Assembly (NCBI GenBank): GCA_031213475.1
Contig: JARUPZ010000024.1
Location: forward strand, 9,427,324 to 9,491,323
Direction: 5' to 3'
Length of the DNA stretch: 64,000 nucleotides
Source: Nereocystis luetkeana
Lineage: Eukaryota > Sar > Phaeophyceae > Laminariales > Laminariaceae
Shown here piece by piece: positions 1-13,900 of the stretch; the stretch's first letter is position 1, and every line of letters begins with the position of its first letter. The notes under the pieces were generated by a model. That model was not told the origin of the DNA, did not search any database, and saw only the letters and a program-made list of their open reading frames with translations. Made by a program: the position numbers and the translations under genes.

Positions 1-264
1 ATGCCTTTTTCGATTCGAAAATATGATGGCCCAAGTCTGTCGCATATTAGGCCAAAATCTGACGACTTGGGCCATCGGGTTCTCAAATCGACTTGTCGGA
101 TTTTGCATGTCCCAAAATCCGACGACTTGGGCCATCAGACTTTCAGATCGAAAAAGATCCTATCGGATTTTGCATATTCGGACTGTACAAGCAGGCGCTT
201 TCATGTTGGGATGAAAAAAATACGGAGCTGAAGCTCGAAATCGAACTGCATAGGAAACAGCCTT
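1..264. mobile_element. Fragment of the 43-bp-TIR element (family F)
   Basis: This stretch resembles 13062-13271 in the same orientation. Both contain repeated GACGACTTGGGCCATC-like words, then GGATTTTGCATATTC, and end in CCGCATAGGAAACAGCCTTG or a close variant. It is the right-hand end of the element whose full copy is at 12491-13271. Confidence 0.7.
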
Positions 265-616
265 GATTGTGCGATATTTCGAAGGTTTCCATACGATACC
301 GGACTAATTACTTTTAAAAAAAACATCCGCCGAGGTCTCATCATTTGCCGTTCGACATTATATATACAACTATACCAGGTATATACAGCGGGTGTACTCG
401 TTTTATGCAGAATGGTTATGTTCCTGGTAATATTTTGTCGCCTGTGATACGGGAGGGTGTACCACAGCTCGTTAACTGCGGTGCACCTATTGTTATGTAC
501 CAGTACCTGGTATACCTATTATGTATATTGTTTGCTTTATTCCATCGAGACGCTTTGTTTTGTGTTGGCCTGCGTTGCGATCACGGGCTGGATTTCAGGA
601 AAATTAATTGTTGTGA

Positions 617-2030
<1,414 letters not shown>

Positions 2031-2087
2031 AGCGAGCGTGGGTGGCGCTTGCTAAAACACGTACCTGGTAACCGATACTAGTCCCTT

Positions 2088-2560
2088 GTTGGTTGACTAG
2101 TTGGTCGGTTGATGGGGGGGGGGTGATTTGACTGGCTGATTGCTTAGTTGGTTGATGGGTTTGCTGCTAGCTGACTGGTTGGTTGCTAATTGGTTTGTGA
2201 TGGAAGAAGATGCTTGCTGATTGGTTGACAGGTTGGCTGCTTGCTGATTGGTTGGCTTTCTATGTTTGATCTGCTGGCTGACTAGTTGCTGATGGGTTGG
2301 CTTATCTGGCTGACTGCTCATGATTGGTTGGCTATTTACTGGCTAGCTGTTCGCTGATTGGTTGACTTTACTGGCTGGGTCTTTGCTGTTTGTGTTTGTT
2401 GGTTGGTAGGCTGTTCGCGGATTGCCTAGGTTTTTCTGGCTGACTGCTGGCTGATTGATTGGTCGATTGATGCGATTGGTTGGTTGGCAGTTTACTGGCT
2501 AGCATCTACTACTTGAGTCAATTAGGTGATTGCTTGATCAGGTGGGTGGTTCGTTTGGTT
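2088..2560. repeat. Degenerate TTGGTTGACTGGCTGATT repeat
   Basis: About 470 bp is built from shuffled words TTGGTTGA, CTGGCTGA and GATTGGTTGG on one strand, with no fixed period. It begins about 60 bp after the TPI stop, so part may be 3' UTR. Confidence 0.7.
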
Positions 2561-5336
2561 TATAATTGGATTGTCACTCAATTTTCTTCAAGAGAATTGG
2601 GTAGCGGCGATTATAGCAGCAGCAACGGCGGCTACGGCCGGCGGGACGGCTTCATTACACTATTGATACATAGAAGCAATTAGCAAGTATGGTGGCCGCA
2701 CCGCATTATGAATTTGTGTTTCGGTGGATTGGCGTCTGCTTCAGCTGCTACAGTTCCCACGGCAGTGCCCGTCCTGTGCCGTGTCATCACGAGAGGTTGC
2801 CCTTGCCGATGCCACACCAAGGAGCGCAAGCGAGCCTGAGGGTGGATTTGCTTGGCTTTTGACTTGACGTGGCGCGGAAACGACCGTGTTTTGCGGGTCA
2901 ATCCGTCGTTTGTATATGGTGGGATTTTTGTCTTTACGTTAGGTAGAAAGCCCGCCCTTTTTTCCCCCATTCCATTCCCCCCCTTCCCTCCCTCCCTCCC
3001 TCCTCACCCCACCCCCGCCCCAACCTACGAGCATGTGTTTGTAGTTCAAACAGACTTGGTAGAGGCTGAGGTTGAGATGGTTCTGGTCCGGCATCGCATG
3101 GTATGGTATCGTATGGTGGGGTACGGTATGAGAAGGGTGTTGTGTACGGTATGGCATTATACCATGGTCGGCACGGTAGGCTGGAAGGGGGCGTTGCACC
3201 TTCCGGGGCCCAGCCCAGCAGCCTTAGTATCTGCTTTACCCGACGTTGATCCATGGTGTCAGTAAATCGGCACGTCAGTACTCGAGTAGTACTTCTTGTA
3301 CATGCTGCCAAACCCGTACCATGCTGTTCTGCCCCTATCATACTCGTACTACAGTACTTCAGAGCGTACGTTTGTCTAGCGGCCCTGACGCTTATCACTT
3401 TGGCGGAATAAAATCCTGGTGTCGGAATAGTGTTCTGGCTGTAATGAGCACGTTTTGGTTGACGGGATAAGTACTTCTGGTGACAAAATAATTTCCTGGG
3501 GACGGAACACATTTTTCTGGTGATGGATTACATTTGTGGTGACGGTGCATGGTACAGCGATGCCAGGGCACGCGGAAGAAACAAGAGCAAGGATGTTCCG
3601 GGTGCCACGTGCCAGGTACTGGATATTTTAGGCGCTAATTTGGATTTGGACTGGGAGCATCATAATTTTTGGAATCTGAATACGTAAAAATGGATAATAT
3701 GGGTTGCCATCTGACAGGAACACAGCTTTCAGGCCTATCCAGCATGTGTTTCTCTGAGTATGATGGGTTTCCACCCCAAGTTTACCAAGTAAGTCGTGAT
3801 GCAAGATCATACGTATCCGAGCATCAATCATCACGCGGCGCTACTTCTCGTACATCTCCCTATCTATGCCGCACTTTTAGACACACACCGCATGTAGTCC
3901 CGCAGCCGGGCCTGCTTCGTGTGGCCGACACCACTATAGTCTACTACTTTGTGTTGGTCCCAGGTTATCGTCAGTCATTTTCGACATGGTTTCCCTGGCA
4001 GTCCAAGTCCCAACGGAGTTAATTAAAACAGCCGTGTTTTACCGTAAGGATCCCTTGCGACTGACGCCGATACACCAACATAGTCAAATGAAGGTTATTG
4101 CACAAGACAACAAAGCATGCGTACACCGCGCCGATTGCCATTGAACAAACATGCTTGAAGGGTAACACCCACAGGGTAACCCCCACAGTAGGCAACAGCA
4201 CGGCAACGCACATGGTTGTCGTCGTGTTCGACAAGAGTCTACTAACAGTTAATGCATGGGGTACACAACCAAGGAACAATGGGCGGAGGGGGGGGGGAGG
4301 TCGCGCTAACTTGCAACACACATCGATAATTCCACAGAACGACATACAGCAGCACCACCACAAACGGCACCCACCCGCCAATCGCCTCACGACGAACCCA
4401 CCGATGTACTACCAGTCTACATCGGTACATACATACAGAAAGGCTGCGAGCATGCGTGGACTCGAGGTCTCGTTTGTGTACACACAGAACACCCACCACA
4501 ACACGCAGCATGCATGCATCAAACAAAACACACATCGTCACCTAACGACTGCAGCATAAGAGAGTCGGCGAGAGAACGAGAGAACCCGCGAGCGTGCATG
4601 GACTCGAGCTCTCGGTTGCTTACCGGATTGCTGTAGGAGTACCGCGCAACGTCGCGAGCTGGCGAGAGGTTACGTACAAGGCACACACCCACACAAGCAG
4701 ACAGGTAGGAGCAGGTGGAGATCACAAGAGACAGAAATGGCGAGTATTTGTAAGGCGCAGGCACACACGAGCAGACAGGAAGCAGAAGGAGGAGAGCAAT
4801 ACAGAGAGATACAGAAACGCGAGTGTTTTGAATCCTCGCCCGGTGGCCGGGACCCCCCCCGCCCCTGCGCGATGTGGGCGTGAAACCATCCTTGTGCAGA
4901 CGTTGGACAATGTAGCACACGATTGAGAAATTTGTCGAGACCTTGACATTGCGGGGTTTGCTCCATTGTTCAACGTCTCTACAAAATAAAAGACATTCTT
5001 ATGTCCGCATCGTGCAAGGGAGGGGATCCCGCCCGTAGAAGGGTTCCTGTAGATCGGCCGTTTCGTCTAGTCTACTTCCGCCGAGTGCGGGCGCTGCCGG
5101 CAAACACTGCTGCCGTGACGCGTGGGCGTGGCACTTCGGTTATGCATGCTGCACTGTCTGCGTACAGTATAGCAGCAGTATAGATAGAACCGCAGTCAGT
5201 AGCTCTTACCAGGCAGTACAGACTCCCTGCGGGGTGCGCAAGACCGGCCTCCGGCTTTCCTGGGCGGAATCGTGAGGAGCATTTGGGATTGCTGCTCTTA
5301 GTACCCACAAGAAACCAGGGTATACAAAACGTTATT

Positions 5337-5442
5337 TAACCCTTTTAGGACTGTAGTCTCGTTTTGGGGACAATTGGGGACAAATTACTTGGAATTTGAG
5401 TGCCTTGTCCCCAAAACGGGAATGGAGTTCTAAAGGGGTTTT
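5337..5442. mobile_element. MITE family 2, copy 1
   Basis: This is a near-palindrome. The left arm is TTAACCCTTTTAGGACTG and the right arm ends GAGTTCTAAAGGGGTT. The centre carries GGGGACAA and TTGTCCCC. It has an extra internal GGGGACAATT compared with other copies. Confidence 0.8.
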
Positions 5443-6083
5443 AAATCTCCTTCGTGACTTCCTCTTGCGAACGCCCAACCTTCATAAATTAAGCAGTGCA
5501 CTACGTAAAAGCAGTACAGCGGGGAACAGCAGGGCAACGCATATTGTTGTCTCTACTCTATGATACACAGGCGGACAAAAGCAGTGGTATACGGTGCGAG
5601 CAGAAGGCCTTTTGCGTATTGAAAGTGCCTGTTGCAGCCCCCAGATTGCTCCCTCCGCCACTCAACCATACAAACAAACGTAGTTTATACCAGGCATATA
5701 TATACATTCCCGCTCCCCCCGCGAAGGCAACTTGCTTGCGTGTTTAACTGCACGCACCCTGCACCCCAACAAAAACAAGCATCCAAAAAAAGGATCAAAC
5801 CCAATCAACCCACAGAGAAAATACTCGCAACCCACGGGGAAAACATTTGACCCTATGATACGCTTTACCAGGTAACAATATACTGCGAACAGTATCCCTA
5901 TAGGGGCAATGGCGCTATGTGCTGCCGCTATCGTACATGCTGTGGGTTGAGAGCTGAATCAGACTAGGAATCAGTGCAGCTTTCCTCCCTAACAAGCGAG
6001 CCATCGCGTTGTTTTTGGCGGCAACATCTCACACAATCGGGAGATTAAAGCAATTTGCTCTCGCCCCTCAGTTCCAGCAACTA

Positions 6084-6178
6084 TTAGCCCCTTTAGAACC
6101 GCAGTCCCGTTTTGGGGACAAACTACTCGAAATTTGAGTGGTTTGTCCCCAAAACGGGACTGCGGTTCTAAAAGGGTA
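6084..6178. mobile_element. MITE family 2, copy 2
   Basis: A clean palindrome of about 95 bp. Arms are TTTAGAACCGCAGTCCCG and its complement, with centre ACTACTCGAAATTTGAGTGG. There is no coding capacity. Confidence 0.85.
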
Positions 6179-6449
6179 GCGACATGCTATCCACACCTAC
6201 CATTCTCGACGAAAACGCAAGGACCGTTGGGCTTCATATTAGAAGTCCAACGGTTCTTACATTTTCGCCCAGGGTGGTGTCCCATCATAATCAAATCATA
6301 CCACTCCACGGGTGTTGCGTTATCATACTGCGCTGAAGGACCGCAAGTATCCTACGGACGTACACAACACCTCCCTATGGCATGTCGCTCGCAGGACGGG
6401 TAAGGTCTGGTCCAACGCACACGCACCCACCGTCGCCGGAACGCTGCCA

Positions 6450-6640
6450 GCTGCTGCTGCTGCTGCTGCTGCTGCCACCCCACCGATGCGACACCGATGC
6501 GAGCGGTTTACTGCTACCGCTACTGCTGTTGGTGCTGTTGATACCCCTGCTGCTGTTGTTGATACTTTTACCACTGCTGCTGCTGCTGCTGTTGTTGTTG
6601 CTGCTGCTACCGCTAACGCTGCCATCGCAGAGTACCACCT
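6450..6640. repeat. CTG/CTGCTAC microsatellite
   Basis: Several CTG runs separated by TACCGC-like interruptions lie just beyond the stop of the Smr gene. In three frames this gives long Ala, Leu or Ser runs, which are not evidence of coding. If the alternative donor at 6716 in the last exon were used, part of this could be exonic. Confidence 0.8.
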
Positions 6641-6656
6641 TACTATACTACAAATA

Positions 6657-6929
6657 CTACAAACGGTGACCACTACGGACGCCACTATGCCGCTGCTGCT
6701 GCTGCTGAAAACTTACGTCCAAGCCTGCCCCCCCCCCCCAACCGACATCCACCCCGGCGCCGCCGTTGTCGTATCCATGGTATCCACCGCCGCCTGCTTC
6801 TGACAGGACTCGCACCCCTGCTAGGCTAACGTCGATCACCCCCACGTGCCCCGTGCCCTGATCCGGGATGCGGCGGTAGTGGAGACCGCGAGACTGGCAG
6901 AAGTGCTCCACGGCTGGAATAAGACGCGC
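6657..6929 (-). CDS. Smr gene exon 9 (end of Smr domain, stop)
   Basis: The exon starts ARLIPAVEHFCQSRGLHYRR and continues through VGVIDVSLAG, completing the Smr fold. A Gly-rich tail and five Gln follow, then TAG at 6659-6657. The acceptor is AAACAG|GCG. A perfect-looking donor, GAC|GTAAGT at 6717/6716, could instead splice the tail to a further exon. Confidence 0.85.
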   Translation of the reverse strand, partial: ARLIPAVEHFCQSRGLHYRRIPDQGTGHVGVIDVSLAGVRVLSEAGGGGYHGYDNGGAGVDVGWGGGAGLDVSFQQQQQRHSGVRSGHRL

Positions 6930-7878
6930 CTGTTTCAATGTCAGAGTTACCAGGCAGCGCAACGCGTATCAAAAGACCGCGAAATGCACCCCACCCGATG
7001 CAAAACTAGAGACGATGTTCCTGCGACGACCTAAAACATGAAAACAAGTTATATAACGTTCCCTGAGGAACTTAATTGGTGCTACAGCGAAATCCCCCGA
7101 CCCCTGGAACGGAGACACCTTGCCGAGGCTACCAGACGGGGTCAGAAAAATGCGGAATTTGTGCCAAGTCAACACATTCATTCAGCAGTGTCCATCAATC
7201 AACATAGTATTACGGGGGACCATAGCAAACAGGACAAAATCTTGTTGGTAAAAATAGGGGAAGTATCTAGGTTTTTGTTTGTACCGTAGATCCTGTCAAC
7301 TGTGGTTCCCCGTAATAGTTCCATCGATCAACATGTGCAAGGCACACGATATGGGGGGGAAATGGCAGAAATGATAGATCATACCAGTACCTGGTATGAT
7401 AGATGACATGATACGTAGCGTGTGACGGCAGGGGTGTGCCTGCTTTTTGCTTATTTTAGCTGAGGCTACTGGCATTCCTCGCTGAAAAAGCGTCGGTGGG
7501 GTGAATAATGCACAACATCGTGATGGGATAGGACCGAAGCCATTGATAGGGATATCCTGGCCGTGGGTCATCACAAGGATTGGACTGGCAACTCCTTCTT
7601 CAAACGATAGACAGGTTCCGACTGATGGAGGCAACGCTGTGCCATCGCTGCCTGCAGGATGTAATATCCTGCGCCTTCACCGATCAATTAACCCATTTAG
7701 AACCGTAGTCCCGTTTTGGGGGGAAACTACTTGAAATTTGGCTGGCTTATCCCCAAGACGGGACTGCGGCTCTAATATAAAAGGGTTGAAGTAAGTGAAC
7801 TCGATGAGGCCTCCTTCACCAGCCGGTGGGCCTACCCATGCCTCATTGTTTTCGTGTACCTATCTCCATTGACCCCTG

Positions 7879-7910
<32 letters not shown>

Positions 7911-10900
7911 CAACATCACTTTTACTTTCCAGCCTTACTCGTGGGAGGTTTTACCCTCGACGACCTCCTGGACAAGCCGTGGTCACAGGTGTCTACCCTT
8001 CTCCCCCCCGGTACGTTCCTTTTATTTTTTGTCGCGCATAGGGTTCAGCATTCCCACTGCTCGTCGATTTTCATCGAATGTAGCTATAACTCACGCTCTC
8101 GCGCTTTCCGCTAATCAATTTCTTTTTTGCAAGAAAAAGCCACGAGCATGCACTCGGTGAGACTTGAACCCACGAAATTGATCTTGATAGGCACGCGGAC
8201 CACCTACCAAGCCACCGGGGACGCCGGCATTTGAACTGGGATCGGTTTGTCTCACTCAAACTACAGTATATTTACTGCCTCCGGTAGTTGCTGTACGTGA
8301 TGTGGCGTAGCGGTGGCTGCCCCACGGCAAAATACGCCCCCTCCCTCATTGTTGTATTAAAGTCATACGGCTGCCGGAAAGTCATTTCGCTACGAGTACG
8401 AGGCAAAATATAACAAACCTTTCAGTCCTACCAGGTATTACGGGGGACCCTAGTTAACAGGACCTATGGTATACATAAAAACCTATAAATTTAACCATTT
8501 TTACTAACAATAGTTGGTCCTGTTAACTATGGCCCCCCGTAATAGATTCAACAGCATACGGCATAAACCTAATACCCCAATGGCACAAGCCCACGAGCAA
8601 GTCACTAAGAGCGATGGTGGTGGTTGTTTTTTGCCCTTCGATTTGCACCGCCCCGAACAGAAAAAAAAAAAAAAAAAAACGACAGGGTTATCATTTCTGT
8701 CTTTGCTCTCTGTCTCTTATGTTCAAAAGTTCCTTTGTTTCGGGTGTTACATTACGGCAAAGTCGAAAGAACGTCACTATTCGTTGTTACTAGATGGGGG
8801 GAATACCACTGGAGATCATAAATAGTCATTCCTGAGCGCTCACCAAAAAACTACCAGGTCTTCTTGCTTCGTACCATAAACTCGAAGCGCTGCTCTCTAT
8901 CACAAGTCAATTATAAATAAAGCCTTGTCGCTAAGAAAACAAACCCGTGCCGCTATCAGAAGCATTACACAAATATAGCCGACATGTATAGATTGTTTTC
9001 GTTCGCTGTCCGATCATGTGCAGTGCATGATTCCTTCCAACACAGAACTACAGAATCAACTCCGTGTCCGTTGTTCCATTGTATACCGTAAAAAGGTAGA
9101 GAGCGTTTTAATCACGCCGGGGTATGATCTTTTTCAGCGCCATCATATCGATACAGTAATACGGGGGAACATAGTTAATAGGACCTATGGGATACATAAA
9201 AACCTATATATTTAACCATTTTTACTAACAATATTTGGTCCTATCAACTATGGTCCCCCGTGATACTAGTTTTTCGACAACGGCCAGGGTGGTCAAGTGG
9301 AACATTACCATCCTATTTTCGGAAGACTATCGACCAGATTTTTCCGAAAACAAGTCCGTTCGGTACTTGTGCGTGGATTTTTTTCGTTTGCTGTCCGACC
9401 TTTTCAGTTCAGGAGTGTGGATGTCGTTTCACATATTTTGTCGTACAAACAATCAACGCTTGGTCTTCATGTTGAGTCTGAAAGGTCCTCATATTACAGC
9501 CCAAAGTGTTATCTATTTCGTCCAGTAGTCCAATGCTGCTGTAGGTCAGGGTGCACTATAAATATGAGACACCAACTATTATTACTATCACGGGGGACCA
9601 TAGTTAATAGGACCAAATATTGTTAGTAAAAATGGTTAAATTTTTAGGTTTTTATGTATACCATAGGTCCTACTAACTATGGTCCCCCGCAATACATGTT
9701 TGAGATGGGCACGTGTTTCCGTATGATACACACCACACGCAAGAAAACTTCATCTCACCCCCTCGGACGATATCACGAACCGATTTCATGGACCGATTTT
9801 ATGAACCGATTTCATGAACCGATTGTCTCCCAGGAAATGGTGGCTTCGGAAACAAAGATCCCGCCGAGGTGTTTCCATAGACGGCAGACATCGTTCGGCG
9901 TCTACACTCCCCCCGATGTCTATAGGAAATAGTCCGACGGGGTACAACTCTACTTAGGTTCATTCTTATCGGAGAGCGTTTTTTTCCATAATTTCCAAAG
10001 TTTGGAAATAATTGGAGATATGTGTCAATATATGGAGGCGTTCTGTCACTATTCGCGAGATTTTCCAGAACCAAAATATCAAGTTCGTATACATTCCAAT
10101 ATTTGGGAAAAATTGGAAAAAAAAACAGGAAAATATGGAAGGTTGAAAAATTGCGCGAAAAAAATATCGAAAAATTGGGGAAAAAAACTCTCCGATAAGA
10201 ATGACCTTAGTAGGGTGTTAACTTTCGTGTCATACGGTGTTTGAATCTTCACTAAAACTTACGTGTTACCTGGTATACGGCAAGAGTAAGAGTAAGAGTA
10301 TACCTGATACTGGTATACAGTAACACGGATGCCTCGTATGCCTTAACCTTCTAGGTACTACAGTCCCGTTCAGGCGACAAACTACTTAGAATGTGACGGG
10401 TTTGCCCCTGAAACGGGACCGCAGCAGCGCTATTCCGGGGAGGGGCATAGTAAATAGGACCTACGGTAGACACAAAAACCTATATGTTTACTTACTTTTA
10501 CAAGCACTAGTTGGTCCTATTTACTATGCCCCCCCCGTCATAACAGTCCTGGAAGAGTTATAACCCTCTTTGGACTTCAGAGGAGAATATTCACGATACA
10601 AAAAGCGACCATTACAGCGGCGGCTACTGCGTGATTGGGGGATGATATGTACGATGGTTGGTGTCCGTGCTACGATGATTAATGGTTGAATGCAAGGAGC
10701 CGTGCGGTACTGGCACGACACCATCCTGCTTCTCGTGCTGCTCCTAGACGATTCAATGGTTGTTAACACCAAAGTCGTCAACCATTGTAGCATTGCTTCG
10801 GTCGCTATCTTCAACACCCACAGGGTTTGATAGCAGTGTCTATCATCAATACCTGGTAGTCCTTAGCCCTCACCTTGCTGGTCGGTCCCTTGCTGTGGTG

Positions 10901-13900
10901 GCCCGTTCCCGTCAACAGCCTAACGCTGTCTAGTCCCCGTTTGGCCAACGCCGCCAAATTCGCGTCCAAAACTTCCACGGCTTCGGACACGTGTAGACCA
11001 TGAAGATCCATCGTTTTCCGATTATACACCTGCCAAATATACAAAAGATACGAATAATGTACGAAGTATGTAGCAAAAGATATAACGGGTAATTATCACA
11101 CCAGGAAAAGATACAAAATGACATACCGGGTAACCGTCAAGACCCATCATTTTCCGGTGGTAAAGCTGCCAAATATGGAAATATATCAAACGATACGAAC
11201 ACGAAGGCGTAACCGGTAAAAGTTATACCGCAACCGGTAAATATCATACCGGGAAAGACATACCGGGAAAGACACAAAAAATGTCACCGATAAACGTACC
11301 AAGAAAGATACAAAGATACTGCCGGCAAAATACACCTGGAAACGACGACACGATATAACCGGTAAATGTCGCGCAAGACAAAAGCTTTAAACACACACGA
11401 TAAATGCCTAAACACATCGGCCGGAAACGCAAGCTTCGTTTGACTTGCACTTGGTTTTCATATCAGAGTCCCAACGGGCAAAAAAAAAAAAAAAGTTCCA
11501 GGTAAGAGTATGATACCCTGGTACATCGAGCGTACACGAAAAAAAAAAAATGACGAGCACTCCTCCTAAAAGTCAGACAGAATGAGACACATGCCACAAT
11601 GGCGACATTTCTATTAACAGACGAATGTAACAAATGTGGATACCAGGCCCTATTCCCTATAGATCGTACCGCCTGAATATCACTATAATCCTTGACGGCC
11701 ACCCTGGCTCCTCCAGGGCACTCTGAGATTACGTCCATTATTAGATTAAGTAAGATTAATAGTGCCAAATCGGTATGCCACCACACACAAACTCAAGAAA
11801 CGGAAAACCTGCTGCGGGACTACCGTCCCACAAAAATGGCATGTTAATTAGATTAGCTTTCACTTGGTTCTAGTTACCCTCCCCTGGATGCAGCTCGCCC
11901 TTCATGCGACTAAACTCAACACCTCACGGCGCTTCGCGCTTGGTGCAAGTAACGCCTGCCTGGTCGGTGAAAACCCGACGTGCTCCGTACTGGCGTTATA
12001 TGAATAGGGACTCGAGGGTCTATGGTCATACGACTAAAGCCGTGCAATATATCGAGTACCCCCTCCGCCTCTTCCCTGCCTGGACTGTCTGGGACTCGGA
12101 ATAAACGGGGTGCGTCCTGTTTTTTCTTCTTCGAATCCCCCTGGACATACACGGTACGACCCAGGCATCAGTGGTCAGGCGCGACGGCCTGTGCAAAGGA
12201 CGTTTCGGCGATGCGTCGCCCGCAGGCACAGAACAGAAAAAAATCGCCTTGCCATTTCTTTTCTTCGTGGTTACTGCTGGGCTCCTTTGCGGGTTTTGCT
12301 TCGCATGGTTTCACAAAAAGAAGCACAAGAAATGGTTTGTGGCGCCAAGTTTATCATCAAATTGTGGCATTTCTTGTGGCGTCACGACGGAATCACAAGA
12401 AACGCTGTGCGGTATTTCTTCGTGCTTTTTGTGGTCTTGCTTCACGGGCCCACGAAGGGCCCACGAGCAATCGTTTTGTGGCACCGTCCTAAGGCTGTTT
12501 CCTATGCGGTTCAAATTTTGAGCTTCAGATTTTGACCCTACTGCATTTTTAGCTGTGCCGTTCGCAAATCGAAACAGTCGTCCTATGCGGAGAAATCGGA
12601 TTTTTTTTCATGGGCGTGCAGAGATTCGAGCAAACGCCGAGACCAACTGCTGTTCAATGGTCTGGCGCCGCGAAGAGACGCGCCGAGTGCGCTGCACTGC
12701 GCGTAGGACCCAGCATCCGAGCCTACGCTGACTGCCTCTGGTCTGGGGGCGAAGAGACATGCCGAGTGCGCTGGAGTCAACCTGTCTTGGTATTTTACTT
12801 TTCACAGTGCGGCTGACTGCTGCTGCTGTAGAGTCTACGAGTACGTATCCACAGAGAGATGCGCGCCGAGTGCGCTTCTTTTCTTGCTCCCTAGGCCCGA
12901 GCCCCCGCCGGCTGACATTAGTCTGGCCACGGAGAGACGCGCCGCCCGCGGACTCAGCGTCGGGCGCGAAGCAACGCCGCTATGCAGCGGTGTCACCATC
13001 CAACTCATCGACCGTTGTGCTGCTGCTTGCTGTCGTGGATAATTAACATCTTTAATTTAGAGGCCATGCCATTTTTCGGTTTGAAAAACTGATGACCCAA
13101 GTCGTCGGACTTTGGGTCGAACTCTGACGACTTAGGCCATCGGATTCTCCAATCGAACAAAAAAAACGGTAGGATTTTGCATATTCCATTTGCATAAGCA
13201 GATGCTTTCATCTTTGGGATCGAAAAACGCTAATCTGAAGCTCGAGATCAAACCGCATAGGAAACAGCCTTGTTTGTGTGTTTTAGTTGTGTGGTTTTGT
13301 GACTTTGCTTCTTGGCCACATCAAAAGGAAGCATAGCAAAACGCTGCGCGGTCTAAATTCACGGCTTTCGTGAGTGTGCTTTCATATCGTCAACAAGTTA
13401 TCACTAGAGAAGAGCGCAACCCTCTCATGCGCTTTAATATCCGCGCCAAAACCACACCAGCCTACTACAGCTACAGTATATCTGGTAGCTCCAAGAAGAA
13501 TAAATAAGAAACACCGTCATAAGGCTCGACTTTTCGGGGGCACGCTAAGAAAATCGGACTAAGAAATCGACATCAGCGGCGAGCGCAATACTAAACCTTA
13601 CCAGGCACCAGGCACCAGGCACCAGGTATGCAATAGTCCATCAGCAAGACTACTCAAGGATTACGTCACAAAAATATTGAGGTTTCGATGCTCGCTCGGA
13701 ATACGTACGTAGGTCTTTCTTGTTGGAGGGGCCCCTGCTGTATCCTACATGATGTGTGTATCGTATCGGTATATCGTTCCGCGGATCGTTCCGCGGCTCC
13801 GTCTGTGCGTTCTTCGCGCTTAACCCTTTTAAGACCCCAGGCCCGTCTTGGGGACAAACTACTTACAACTTGAGTGATTTTTCTCCACATATGGGAGTGT

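Larger units (their letters stand above)
2031..6656. other. Intergenic region between TPI and the Smr gene (tail to tail)
   Basis: Both flanking genes end here. The region holds a TTGGTTGAC-type repeat (2088-2560), a TATGG-rich stretch (about 3085-3180), two family-2 MITEs (5337-5442 and 6084-6178) and a CTG-rich tract (6450-6640). I found no convincing coding exon in the rest. Confidence 0.6.
6930..10873 (-). other. Smr gene intron 8, rich in MITEs and a SINE
   Basis: A 3.9-kb intron splitting the Smr domain. It contains five family-1 MITEs, two family-2 MITEs, one SINE-1 copy, a 29-base T run (7882-7910) and a 19-base A run (8661-8679). No coding exon was seen. Confidence 0.75.

Noticed and set aside
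6312-6803. Ala-rich frames around the CTG repeats
   Set aside because: Produced by the microsatellite in several frames at once. Only the - strand Smr exon 9 portion has family support.
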